This document shows, piece after piece, positions 8,522-16,944 of a DNA stretch of 64,000 nucleotides. The notes under the pieces were generated by a model. The model ran no database searches, was not told where the DNA came from, and saw nothing but the letters and a program-made list of their open reading frames with translations. Each line of letters opens with the position of its first letter. The first letter of the stretch is position 1. The translations under genes and the position numbers were made by a program. This DNA comes from Sulfurimonas sp. (GTDB lineage Bacteria; Campylobacterota; Campylobacteria; Campylobacterales; Sulfurimonadaceae): the NCBI RefSeq assembly GCF_041583195.1, contig NZ_JBFHGL010000004.1:124001-188000 (forward strand), given 5' to 3'.

Positions 8522-9730
8522 ATGAAAAAAGTTTTTGTACCAATGTTTGCAGCTTCTGCATTACTTGCAGGGGGATACAATATACCTGAAAAATCAGTTA
8601 ATGCAGTAGCACTTAGTTCAGCAGTTGTAGCACACTCTTCAGGTGTTGATTCAGCTTATTATAATCCGGCGAACATCTCGTTTATGAGTGACGGTTCACA
8701 AATGGAACTAGACCTTATATATATAGGATTAAGCAAGGTTGATTATAAAGGTAGTGTTACAACATTACTCGGAACTACAAACGGTGTAGCTACAAGCTCA
8801 GAGAAAGAAGACTTTTTAGTTCCTTCTTTTCATTATATATCACCTAAAGTTGGACAGGTTCGTTATGCTTTAAGTATGGTTAGTCCGGGCGGACTTTCAA
8901 AAAGATGGTCTCAGCAGCCTGCAGCTGCACTCTCAGAAGAGTTTTCCCTGCAAACTATAGAGCTTAATCCCAGTGTTGCATATATGCTCAATGATAAGTT
9001 CTCATTAGCAGCTGGACTTAGAATGGTGTACAGTTCAGGCGTTGTAAAAGCTCAGATTCCTACCGTATATTTACAAAAACTAGAGGGTGATTCTTTGGAT
9101 TTTGGATATAACTTAGCACTTGCATATAAACCAACTAAAGAAGTTGAGGTAGGTGTGACTTATCGTTCAAATATTGATCTGACTTTAGACGGTGATGCCG
9201 ATATATATCATATGGCGTTAATTAATCCCCAAAGAAAAGTCGGAGTTAGCGTATCAGTACCGCTACCGGCATCTTTAAACATAGCTTTGGCATATACAAT
9301 TGCTGAAAAAACAACAGTTGAATTTGTATATGAGAGAAATTTTTGGTCATCTTATAATAGTTTGAATTTTGACTTTGAAGATGTAGTGGGAGAAGCAGTA
9401 TTTGGAACACCTAGTTTAAAAGACTGGAGTGATGTGAGTGCATACCGTTTTGGTGTTACGCATCAGTTAGAGAAATACAAGTTAATGGCTGGTATAGTTT
9501 TTGATAACACTCCAATACCAGAATCAACTCTAGGACCTGAATTACCTGATTCTGACTCTACGTCTGTATCGGTAGGTATGAGATATCAGGTAAATGAAAA
9601 GTTAGACTTTGGAATATCAACATTGTATTCAATGCGTGATGACAGAAAAGTTAATAATTCTCACTTAAGCGGTGAGTTTACTGATTCAAATATATTACTT
9701 GTATCTACGGGTATAGGATATAAATTTTAA
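8522..9730 (+). CDS. FadL/TodX-family outer membrane porin
   Basis: Outer membrane beta-barrel of the OMPP1/FadL/TodX family, which takes up long-chain fatty acids or aromatic hydrocarbons. An N-terminal signal peptide is followed by the family's hatch region, including the typical SAYYNPA motif. Alternating strands run to the end, which terminates in an aromatic residue (GIGYKF), as outer membrane barrels do. Length 402 is in the usual range. AGGGGAG precedes the ATG. The substrate cannot be told from sequence. The AAA ATPase gene starts nine bases after its stop, so the two are probably one transcript. Confidence 0.88.
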   Translation: MKKVFVPMFAASALLAGGYNIPEKSVNAVALSSAVVAHSSGVDSAYYNPANISFMSDGSQMELDLIYIGLSKVDYKGSVTTLLGTTNGVATSSEKEDFLVPSFHYISPKVGQVRYALSMVSPGGLSKRWSQQPAAALSEEFSLQTIELNPSVAYMLNDKFSLAAGLRMVYSSGVVKAQIPTVYLQKLEGDSLDFGYNLALAYKPTKEVEVGVTYRSNIDLTLDGDADIYHMALINPQRKVGVSVSVPLPASLNIALAYTIAEKTTVEFVYERNFWSSYNSLNFDFEDVVGEAVFGTPSLKDWSDVSAYRFGVTHQLEKYKLMAGIVFDNTPIPESTLGPELPDSDSTSVSVGMRYQVNEKLDFGISTLYSMRDDRKVNNSHLSGEFTDSNILLVSTGIGYKF

Positions 9731-9738
9731 GGATTTTT

Positions 9739-11472
9739 TTGAAAACATTAGTAGAATTTTTAAAAGAAAAAAATATAGCTAAATCGCAAATATTTTCACA
9801 ATTAAAATGTAGTGAAAACGAGGCTAAAATCCTTCAGTATTTAGCTTTTAAATATGTAGAAGGTAATGATGATGTCTTAGTTCTAGATATACTGCAAAGT
9901 CTTTTTGGAGCAGATAACTATGAGTACCTAGCACATTTAAAAGAGATTAAAAATCTTCTTGAACTTGGTTGGTTAAATCAGCAAAGTTTCACACCTATGA
10001 AAATAGCTGAAGTAACACCATTAGAGCTTTTAAATACTGCTGTAGGATTAGCTGCATCATTTTTAAAATTGATGCAGGATGTTACTGCAGAGATGGATCT
10101 TCCAGAAGCAAAACCATATATAGATCATCTGGAATATCTGCAAGATCAGTTCTTTAGAATAGAGTTATATCAAAAGATAAGCTCAATTCGTCAAAATGTA
10201 CATGAACACTCGCTTGGGATTGAGAGAATTCAAAACAAGCTAAAACTGCTTGAAGCAAGAATTGAGCAAAGAGTTGAACAAACGGAAGAGAAACTTGTTT
10301 TAGATAAGTTTTTCAAACAAAAAAAGATGGAAGGGTTAGAGCAGGTTATATTTATAGCACTTTTACGTGAAGAATACTCAGCGACAGATGCATCTTTAAG
10401 AGAGATGAATACTCTTATTGATCTAATCTCAATAGATGAGTATGATCGTATAAAAAACCGTTCACTATTAGAAGAGGGTTCACACCTTTTAAGTGAAGGT
10501 ATAATTGATTATGAAGAGATGCTAAATCCATTTGGTGGAATCAGCCGTGCATTTTATATAGCTGATGATGTACTTCAAAGTATAATCCATCCAAATAAAA
10601 ATAAAAAAGTAACACGCTTAAAACTAAACGCACTTATAGAAGAACAAGATATTTTTGAACTTGTTGAGCCTACAACTTCACTTGATGATGTTGTATTAAG
10701 CCCAGATACTAGGGACACGCTTGATAACTTGATGCGTCAGGTTGATAAAGAGGTTGTAAACCGCCTTGTGGAGTGGGGTATAAAAGACAAAAAACGCGGA
10801 ATAGATGCGCGTATTATTTTTTACGGAGCTGCTGGAACCGGTAAAACAATGACGGCATATTCGTTAGCAAAATCACTTAAGCGTCAGGTTCTAGCATTTG
10901 ATTGTTCTAAAATTCTTTCTATGTATGTAGGTGAGAGTGAAAAAAATGTACGTAAAATTTTTGATACATTTTATGATCTGACTGAGAAGACTAAAACAGA
11001 ACCAATACTATTACTAAACGAAGCAGATCAATTTCTAGGTTCACGCTCAAGCGGTAACATTACAGGTTCAGATCAGATGCATAATCAGATGCAAAACATA
11101 TTTTTAGAACAAATTGAAAACTTCAGAGGCATGCTTATAGCTACTACGAATCTACTTGAAAATATTGATAAAGCATTCTCTAGACGTTTTAACTATAAAA
11201 TAGAGTTCAAAAAACCAAATGAGGCTCAAAGGGAACAGCTTTGGGAAAAAATGCTTCCTAAAAAAGCCCCTTACGAGAAAGATTTTTCTATTAAAAAGTT
11301 AGCTCATTATCCTCTTTCTGGTGGTCAAATAAATCTCATTGTAAAAAATACTGCATATAAGGTGGCAGTTAAAGATAAACCTCTTTTTACAATGAAAGAT
11401 TTCGCAGATGAGATCCACAGAGAAAAAGTTGGAAATTTTGATTCTGAAAAAGTCATGGGATTTTTAGAATAG
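9739..11472 (+). CDS. AAA-family ATPase with long N-terminal helical region
   Basis: The C-terminal 260 residues form an AAA domain: Walker A GAAGTGKT at about 363-370, Walker B-like LLLNEAD with Asn in place of the usual Asp, sensor 1 ATTN, and an arginine-finger region SRRFNYKIEF. The first 300 residues are helical with a coiled coil at about 150-185. This layout resembles CDC48/proteasomal-type AAA proteins of unknown role. Start is a TTG with AAGGA upstream. Known bacterial AAA proteins with NEAD in Walker B exist, so the change need not abolish activity. No function is proposed. Confidence 0.8.
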   Translation: MKTLVEFLKEKNIAKSQIFSQLKCSENEAKILQYLAFKYVEGNDDVLVLDILQSLFGADNYEYLAHLKEIKNLLELGWLNQQSFTPMKIAEVTPLELLNTAVGLAASFLKLMQDVTAEMDLPEAKPYIDHLEYLQDQFFRIELYQKISSIRQNVHEHSLGIERIQNKLKLLEARIEQRVEQTEEKLVLDKFFKQKKMEGLEQVIFIALLREEYSATDASLREMNTLIDLISIDEYDRIKNRSLLEEGSHLLSEGIIDYEEMLNPFGGISRAFYIADDVLQSIIHPNKNKKVTRLKLNALIEEQDIFELVEPTTSLDDVVLSPDTRDTLDNLMRQVDKEVVNRLVEWGIKDKKRGIDARIIFYGAAGTGKTMTAYSLAKSLKRQVLAFDCSKILSMYVGESEKNVRKIFDTFYDLTEKTKTEPILLLNEADQFLGSRSSGNITGSDQMHNQMQNIFLEQIENFRGMLIATTNLLENIDKAFSRRFNYKIEFKKPNEAQREQLWEKMLPKKAPYEKDFSIKKLAHYPLSGGQINLIVKNTAYKVAVKDKPLFTMKDFADEIHREKVGNFDSEKVMGFLE

Positions 11473-11506
11473 TTACAAATCTTCCATATTTTGTATATTT
11501 AGGGTG

Positions 11507-11540
11507 AAAAACTATTACTTTTCTACACATATAGTTTTTT
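11507..11540 (+). terminator. Weak AT-rich hairpin with T-run after the AAA ATPase gene
   Basis: AAAAACTAT at 11507-11515 pairs perfectly with ATAGTTTTT at 11531-11539 around a 15-base loop, and the T-run continues to 11540. This could end the fadL-like/AAA transcript. The stem is nearly all A-T, so it is a weak candidate. Confidence 0.35.
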
Positions 11541-11543
11541 ATC

Positions 11544-11549
11544 TATAAT
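11544..11549 (+). promoter_or_regulatory. Candidate -10 element upstream of nuoA
   Basis: TATAAT lies about 170 bases before nuoA in the 244-base gap after the AAA ATPase gene. A second candidate, TATAGT at 11621-11626, is closer to the gene. Either could start the complex I operon; there is no clear -35 for either. Confidence 0.3.
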
Positions 11550-11716
11550 TTTGATGTTGCATTTTGTTACATTTATCAATTCTTATTTCTTTTCACAACT
11601 TCATTTAATACTCTTTTTGATATAGTGCAAGTAACTGTTTTTTCTATAGTCATGTCATGGGTATTTTAATGGCAAAAAATAGGGAATCAAAAGATATATA
11701 TTGAAGGATAGCTTAG

Positions 11717-12106
11717 ATGGAGCATATTACTACTGCAAATCCGTATTTTGGTGTATTTGTACTATTTGTAATAACATTTGGTGCATTTATAGGAACTACG
11801 ATAATTGCAAGACTTGCAAGTCGTGCTTTAGCGGCAAAAGATACTGAAAAGATTAAACTTTCAGTTTATGAGTGTGGACCGGAAGTTACGAAACAACCAA
11901 ATAGAGTTTCACCACAATTTTACTTATTTGCATTACTGTTTTTACTTTTTGATGTGGAGATTATCTTCATGTTTCCGTGGGCAGTTGATTATAAAGCATT
12001 AGGCTGGTTTGGTTTAGCTGAGATGCTAATGTTTATCGCATTATTAGCAATAGGTTTTGTTTATGCATGGAAGAAAGGAGCGCTTGAATGGCACAACATA
12101 AAATAA
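11717..12106 (+). CDS. nuoA: NADH-quinone oxidoreductase subunit A
   Basis: Small membrane subunit of complex I, at the junction of the hydrophilic arm and membrane arm. Three membrane helices are visible. The conserved loop between helices 1 and 2 carries YECGPEV, and [19 protein letters not shown] follows, both diagnostic. Length 129 is normal. AAGGA lies eight bases before the ATG. The end overlaps nuoB by 19 bases, and it is the first gene of the fifteen-gene nuo operon. Confidence 0.96.
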   Translation: MEHITTANPYFGVFVLFVITFGAFIGTTIIARLASRALAAKDTEKIKLSVYECGPEVTKQPNRVSPQFYLFALLFLLFDVEIIFMFPWAVDYKALGWFGLAEMLMFIALLAIGFVYAWKKGALEWHNIK

Positions 12107-12597
12107 ATTATACACAAGATGGTGGTTTACCTGTAGCACTTACATCTATTGATAAGATTGCTAACTGGGGACGTTCGAACTCACTATGGGCACTTACTTA
12201 TGGTCTTGCTTGTTGTGGTATCGAGATGATGGCATCAGGTGCGTCAAGATATGACTTTGACCGTTTTGGTACTATTTTCCGTGCATCTCCTCGTCAGGCA
12301 GATGTTATGATCGTAGCAGGTACTTTAACTAAAAAGCACGCTGAATTCATTAAACGTCTTTATGATCAAATGACTGAGCCTAGATGGGTTATCTCTATGG
12401 GTTCATGTGCAAATACTGGTGGTATGTTTAACACATATGCAACTGTTCAAGGGGCTGACAGAATTATCCCTGTTGATTTATACCTTCCAGGTTGTGCACC
12501 TCGTCCAGAGACACTTCAGTATGGTGTTATGTTACTTCAAAAGAAAATTCGTGCAAACAAAGCAGGTCGTGCACAAAAAGCTAAAAGGTTAATGTAA
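12088..12597 (+). CDS. nuoB: NADH-quinone oxidoreductase subunit B
   Basis: Carries the terminal iron-sulfur cluster N2, which hands electrons to quinone. The ligands are visible: the adjacent cysteines in ACCGIEMMA, the cysteine in MGSCANTGG, and the cysteine in PGCAPRPE. Length 169 is typical. It overlaps nuoA at its start and shares its last base region with the nuoC start, so translation is probably coupled. Confidence 0.97.
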   Translation: MAQHKINYTQDGGLPVALTSIDKIANWGRSNSLWALTYGLACCGIEMMASGASRYDFDRFGTIFRASPRQADVMIVAGTLTKKHAEFIKRLYDQMTEPRWVISMGSCANTGGMFNTYATVQGADRIIPVDLYLPGCAPRPETLQYGVMLLQKKIRANKAGRAQKAKRLM

Positions 12598-13406
12598 TGA
12601 GAGCATATAAACCAAAAGATAATGTACAAAAAAAACCTTACTACACAGACAGATATTGGAAAGCTCCACAAGTTGCAAAGTTTGATGTAGAAAGTGATGC
12701 ACAGTTTTTAGCTGATCTGAATGCTATTAAAGCTAAGTTTGAAGTATTGGATGCATTTATCCAAATTGAGCAAATGACTGTATGGATCAATCCATCAGAT
12801 ATTTACGGTGTATTAGAGCTTATGAGAGATGAGTTAGAATATACACAGCTTTCAGAGATGAGTGCTATTGACTTTTTAGCTGATCGCGGTGAGTTTGAGA
12901 TCTTCTATCAGATGTTAAGTATGGCTAAGCGTAAACGTATTCGTATCAAAATGGCTATCAAAGATGGTCAGGCTGTTGATTCTGTATCTAGCCTTTTCCG
13001 CTGTGCTGACTGGAGTGAGCGTGAGATGTTCGATATGTTCGGTATCGAAGCAAACGGACACCCGTTTATGAAGCGTATACTAATGCCTTATGACTGGCAA
13101 GGTTTCCCTCTTCTTAAAACTTATCCACTGCAAGGTGATGAGTTTGCTGCATGGTATGAAGTTGATAAAATTTACGGAAAAGAAGCACGCGATATTATCG
13201 GGCCTGAACTTCGTGATACTGCTCGTATTGACAGATATGATTCTGAGCGTTTTGCACGTCTTGGTCATGAAGTACCTAAGGGAATGGATCCGGATAAAGA
13301 AGAAAATAAAGATAAAGCACAGTCTTACCAAGAAGACGGCGGTGTATTTATGATTAAAAAATTAGATAAAGAGTCATCAAAAGTTATTGATGATCCTCAA
13401 AGATAG
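12597..13406 (+). CDS. nuoC: NADH-quinone oxidoreductase subunit C
   Basis: The 30 kDa hydrophilic subunit that packs against NuoD and NuoB. The conserved block is present: [21 protein letters not shown], followed by [22 protein letters not shown], the classic NuoC signature. Length is 269, with an N-terminal extension of about 25 residues and an acidic C-terminal tail past the core. It is separate from nuoD here, not fused as in Escherichia coli. It starts on the last base of nuoB. Confidence 0.95.
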   Translation: MRAYKPKDNVQKKPYYTDRYWKAPQVAKFDVESDAQFLADLNAIKAKFEVLDAFIQIEQMTVWINPSDIYGVLELMRDELEYTQLSEMSAIDFLADRGEFEIFYQMLSMAKRKRIRIKMAIKDGQAVDSVSSLFRCADWSEREMFDMFGIEANGHPFMKRILMPYDWQGFPLLKTYPLQGDEFAAWYEVDKIYGKEARDIIGPELRDTARIDRYDSERFARLGHEVPKGMDPDKEENKDKAQSYQEDGGVFMIKKLDKESSKVIDDPQR

Positions 13407-13417
13407 GTGGTAAAAGT

Positions 13418-14659
13418 ATGGCACAAGTAAAAAATAGATTAACGCCGTTTTTTGAAAATATTACTTTTGATAGAGAAGATAATGAACTTATATTAAACTT
13501 CGGTCCTCAGCACCCATCAGCTCATGGACAGTTACGTTTAATGCTTCACCTTCAACAAGAGCAAATCGTAAAAGCACATCCTGATGTTGGATACCTTCAC
13601 CGTGGTATGGAGAAGATGGCTGAAAACATGATCTACAATGAGTTCATGCCGACAACTGACCGTATGGATTATATCGCTTCATCTTCAAACAACTACGGTT
13701 TTGCATTAGCAGTTGAAAAACTTGTAGGTTTAGAAGTACCTCGTCGTGCAAAAGTAATTCGTATGATGCTTTTAGAGATCAACCGTTTAATGTCTCACCT
13801 TTTCTGGTTAGCTACAACGGCACTTGATATCGGAGCAATGACAGTATTCTTATTTGCATTCCGTGAACGTGAATATTTAATGGATATTATGGAAGGTTAC
13901 TGTGGTGCACGTTTAACTCATGCAGCTATCCGTATCGGTGGTGTACCTTTAGATATTCAAGACAGTTTTATAGCTCAGCTAAAAACTTTCTTAGATAAAC
14001 TACCTCAAAACATTAAAGATTACGAAGATCTACTTGATCAAAACCGTATCTGGTTAATGAGAATGGAAGAGGTTGGTACTATACCAACTGATATGGCACT
14101 ATCTTGGGGTTGTACAGGTCCAATGCTTCGTGCATCTGGTGTAGCTTGGGATATCCGTAAAGAAGAGCCGTACGAGTTATACGATGAAGTTGAGTTTAAT
14201 GTTCCTTACTCTGACAAAGGTGATAACTATGCTCGTTACCGTATCTACATGGAAGAGATGAGAGAGTCTGCGAAGATCCTTTATCAAACAATAGATATGT
14301 ATCAAGAGACTGTAAAAAACAACCAAACTGAACTTATGGCTCATGCACCTCAGTATGTTTCAGCTCCAAAGTTAGACATTATGACTCAGAACTACTCATT
14401 AATGCAACACTTTGTACTTGTAACTCAAGGTATGCGTCCACCTGTAGGTGAGGTTTATGTTCCGACTGAATCTCCAAAAGGTGAGCTTGGTTTCTTTATC
14501 AATTCTCAAGGTGGAGCTTATCCGTATAGACTTAAACTTCGTGCGCCGTCTTTCTGGCATACAGGAATTTTAACTGACCTATTACCTGGTCACTATATTC
14601 CGGATGTTGTATCGATCATCGGTACTACAAATATCGTATTTGGTGAGGTAGATAGATAA
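13418..14659 (+). CDS. nuoD: NADH-quinone oxidoreductase subunit D
   Basis: The 49 kDa subunit that forms the quinone site with NuoB; related to NiFe hydrogenase large subunits. [15 protein letters not shown] near the N-terminus holds the conserved quinone-site His, and [10 protein letters not shown] and PTDRMDYI follow as expected. Length 413 is typical. AGGTGG precedes the ATG. Its last base overlaps the next gene. Confidence 0.97.
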   Translation: MAQVKNRLTPFFENITFDREDNELILNFGPQHPSAHGQLRLMLHLQQEQIVKAHPDVGYLHRGMEKMAENMIYNEFMPTTDRMDYIASSSNNYGFALAVEKLVGLEVPRRAKVIRMMLLEINRLMSHLFWLATTALDIGAMTVFLFAFREREYLMDIMEGYCGARLTHAAIRIGGVPLDIQDSFIAQLKTFLDKLPQNIKDYEDLLDQNRIWLMRMEEVGTIPTDMALSWGCTGPMLRASGVAWDIRKEEPYELYDEVEFNVPYSDKGDNYARYRIYMEEMRESAKILYQTIDMYQETVKNNQTELMAHAPQYVSAPKLDIMTQNYSLMQHFVLVTQGMRPPVGEVYVPTESPKGELGFFINSQGGAYPYRLKLRAPSFWHTGILTDLLPGHYIPDVVSIIGTTNIVFGEVDR

Positions 14660-14883
14660 TGAAAAGATATGACCTTAGACATTTAAAAGATAACTATGAA
14701 CCTCGTATGAAAGAGATTTTAGACGAGCATAAAGCAGGTGAAGTTGCTATATTTTTATTTGAAATCGGTGATTTTACACCGGTTCAAAATTCGGCAGACT
14801 TAGTAAAAGAATGCGGATATGAGCTTCTTAATTCATTAAAATTCAACGAAGTTGACTGGACTATCGTTGTTAAAAAAGGTTAA
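14659..14883 (+). CDS. Short NuoE-position protein, lacks NuoE iron-sulfur ligands
   Basis: A 74-residue acidic protein occupying the nuoE place between nuoD and the NuoF-like gene. True NuoE (about 160 residues) binds a [2Fe-2S] cluster with four cysteines; this protein has a single Cys, in VKECGYE, and cannot hold that cluster. Proteins of this size at the same locus are known from Helicobacter and Campylobacter and are often annotated as chain E by position. Here it is likely a structural partner of the modified electron-input module. It starts on the last base of nuoD. The function is inferred from context only. Confidence 0.75.
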   Translation: MKRYDLRHLKDNYEPRMKEILDEHKAGEVAIFLFEIGDFTPVQNSADLVKECGYELLNSLKFNEVDWTIVVKKG

Positions 14884-14892
14884 GGGTTAGTT

Positions 14893-16935
14893 TTGAGTAA
14901 AGTATATTTCTCAACGTGGCGCGAAGAGCAGATCAACAATATCGGTAAGCCTGAAGCTGAATGGCAAGAATCAGCTTATAATTTACCTGTTCAATATAAT
15001 GAACATTCTTCTTCTAAAGCGTTTATAGGTTGGGATGGTGTAGCTATATTTGATGAAAATATAGATGTTGTAAAGCTGGCTACTGAATATGCTCATCAAT
15101 ATCAAGAGTATTCTGAAGCGTGTGGTAGATGTGCACCTGGACGTTGGGGCGGACGTATTTTATACGATCTACTAGATAAGATTGCTCGTGGTGAAGGTAG
15201 TGTATCAGATATGGACCATTTAAAAGAGGTTTGTAAATCTATGCAGCTGACATCTAAGTGTGAGATTGGTAAAACTGTACCAAATCCACTGCTTGATCTT
15301 ATGACACATTTTGAAGATACTTTTTTAGAGTGTATCAATAGCCAAAAACCATCAAAACACTATAACGAAGATGTGGATTATATAGCTAAAATTACTGCAC
15401 CTTGTATGGATGCATGTCCTGCGCATGTTGATATTCCTGCATATATTGAAGGTGTTCGCGATTTAAGACTAGATGATTCTCTACGTGCTACTAGACAAAC
15501 AATGCCTCTTGCACATACATGTGGACGTGTATGTCCGCACCCGTGTGAAGATGAGTGTAGAAGAACAAATCTTGATTCTCCTATATCTATTATGGAGTTA
15601 AAACGTCTTGGTGCTGACTATGAAACAGATCACGGTCTTGGTTTTTACCATCCTGGCAAGGGCAAGAAAAAAGCTCCTATAGGAAAAAAAGTAGCAGTTA
15701 TCGGTGCAGGACCTGCAGGCTTAACTACAGCATACTATTTAGCACTTGATGGTGTAGAAGTAGATGTTTATGAAGAACTTCCAGTTCTTGGTGGTGAAGT
15801 TACTGTCGGTGTACCTGAATATCGTATGCCTTGGGGTAAATATCAAAAAGATATAGAAGCCGTAAAAGATCTTGGTGTTAACTTTATAATGAATCATAAA
15901 GTAACAGCTGATGAGATGCGTCAGTTTGAGACAGACTACGATGCGACTATGATAGCTTCAGGAACTAGACTTTCTAAAAAAGTAAGATGTGATAACGAAC
16001 GTACAGAGATTCAAGGTTACTGGGGTGCAATCGATTTTCTTGATTGGATAAACCTGTATGAAAAATTCGATATTACAACACCTGAACATGTTCAGAAGCA
16101 GCAAATGCTTCCAACTGATCATGTTGACCTAACTGGCAAAACAGTTGCATGTGTTGGTGGTGGTTTTACATCTATGGACGTTGTTCGTTGTTCAATTCGT
16201 GCAGGTGCTAAGCGTGTAATTATGCTTTATCGTCGTGATGAAAAAACAATTATCCGTAACACTACCTACGAAGAGTACCATGAAGCAGTTGAAGAGGGTG
16301 TAGAGTTTATTTTCCACTCGGCAGTTGCAAAAATGAATGATGAAAACGATGTATTAAAGTCACTTGATGTAGACAAGTTTGAGCTAGTACCTGACCCTGA
16401 TGGTGGTCGTCCACAGTTAGTTAAAATTGAGGGTGCTACTGAGACTATTGAGGTTGATTATCTAATCCCTGCTGTTTCTCAGTCGGCTGACTTTTCACAC
16501 TTACCAGAAGAGTGGGAATTAGAGATGACGTCTTGGGCATCACTTAAAACAAACGGTAAAGATTACATGACTAGCCGTAAAGGGATCTTTGCAGCAGGTG
16601 ACTGTGAATATGGTCCAATGACTATTGTTAATGCAGTTGGTCAAGCAAAACGTGCAGCATCTGTAATTAGCCGTTATGTTCAAAACGGTGGTGAGATTAC
16701 ATTAACTGATGATGAGATAATGGAAGATCACTTAAGAAAAATGAAGGTTTATGACAAAAATGAGAAAATTACTGGTTGGTTAGCCGGTGTTCCTCGTCAA
16801 AAATCTGAAGTTCTAGATGTAAATATTCGTAAGTATAATAACCAAGAAGTTAATTTTGGTTTTACGCAAGAACAAGCGATTAGCGAAGCTGAACGTTGTA
16901 TGCGTTGTTACTACATCGCTATGGTAGCTAGGTAA
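14893..16935 (+). CDS. Complex I input subunit: NuoF-remnant fused to GltD-like flavoprotein
   Basis: Takes the place of nuoF but is built differently. Residues about 70-155 match only the C-terminal Fe-S region of NuoF (CGRCAPGRWGG at 77-87, then C123). The NuoF FMN/NADH-binding domain is absent. Next comes a GltD/dihydropyrimidine dehydrogenase-type double [4Fe-4S] domain with C171, C175, C210, C214, C218 and C222. Two Rossmann folds follow, GAGPAG at about 273-278 for FAD and VGGGFTSMD at about 422-430 for NAD(P)H, with AAGDCEYGP near the end. It probably feeds electrons from NAD(P)H or ferredoxin into the NuoG clusters. Start is TTG with AAGGG upstream; the frame is open throughout, so this is a real fusion. 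Confidence 0.85.
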   Translation: MSKVYFSTWREEQINNIGKPEAEWQESAYNLPVQYNEHSSSKAFIGWDGVAIFDENIDVVKLATEYAHQYQEYSEACGRCAPGRWGGRILYDLLDKIARGEGSVSDMDHLKEVCKSMQLTSKCEIGKTVPNPLLDLMTHFEDTFLECINSQKPSKHYNEDVDYIAKITAPCMDACPAHVDIPAYIEGVRDLRLDDSLRATRQTMPLAHTCGRVCPHPCEDECRRTNLDSPISIMELKRLGADYETDHGLGFYHPGKGKKKAPIGKKVAVIGAGPAGLTTAYYLALDGVEVDVYEELPVLGGEVTVGVPEYRMPWGKYQKDIEAVKDLGVNFIMNHKVTADEMRQFETDYDATMIASGTRLSKKVRCDNERTEIQGYWGAIDFLDWINLYEKFDITTPEHVQKQQMLPTDHVDLTGKTVACVGGGFTSMDVVRCSIRAGAKRVIMLYRRDEKTIIRNTTYEEYHEAVEEGVEFIFHSAVAKMNDENDVLKSLDVDKFELVPDPDGGRPQLVKIEGATETIEVDYLIPAVSQSADFSHLPEEWELEMTSWASLKTNGKDYMTSRKGIFAAGDCEYGPMTIVNAVGQAKRAASVISRYVQNGGEITLTDDEIMEDHLRKMKVYDKNEKITGWLAGVPRQKSEVLDVNIRKYNNQEVNFGFTQEQAISEAERCMRCYYIAMVAR

Positions 16936-16944
16936 GGAGGCGCT

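Noticed and set aside
14893-16935. A possible misassembly or frameshift joining nuoF to a gltD gene
   Set aside because: The frame is continuous, spacing to both neighbours is normal, and all GltD-type cysteines and Rossmann motifs are kept, so the fusion looks real.
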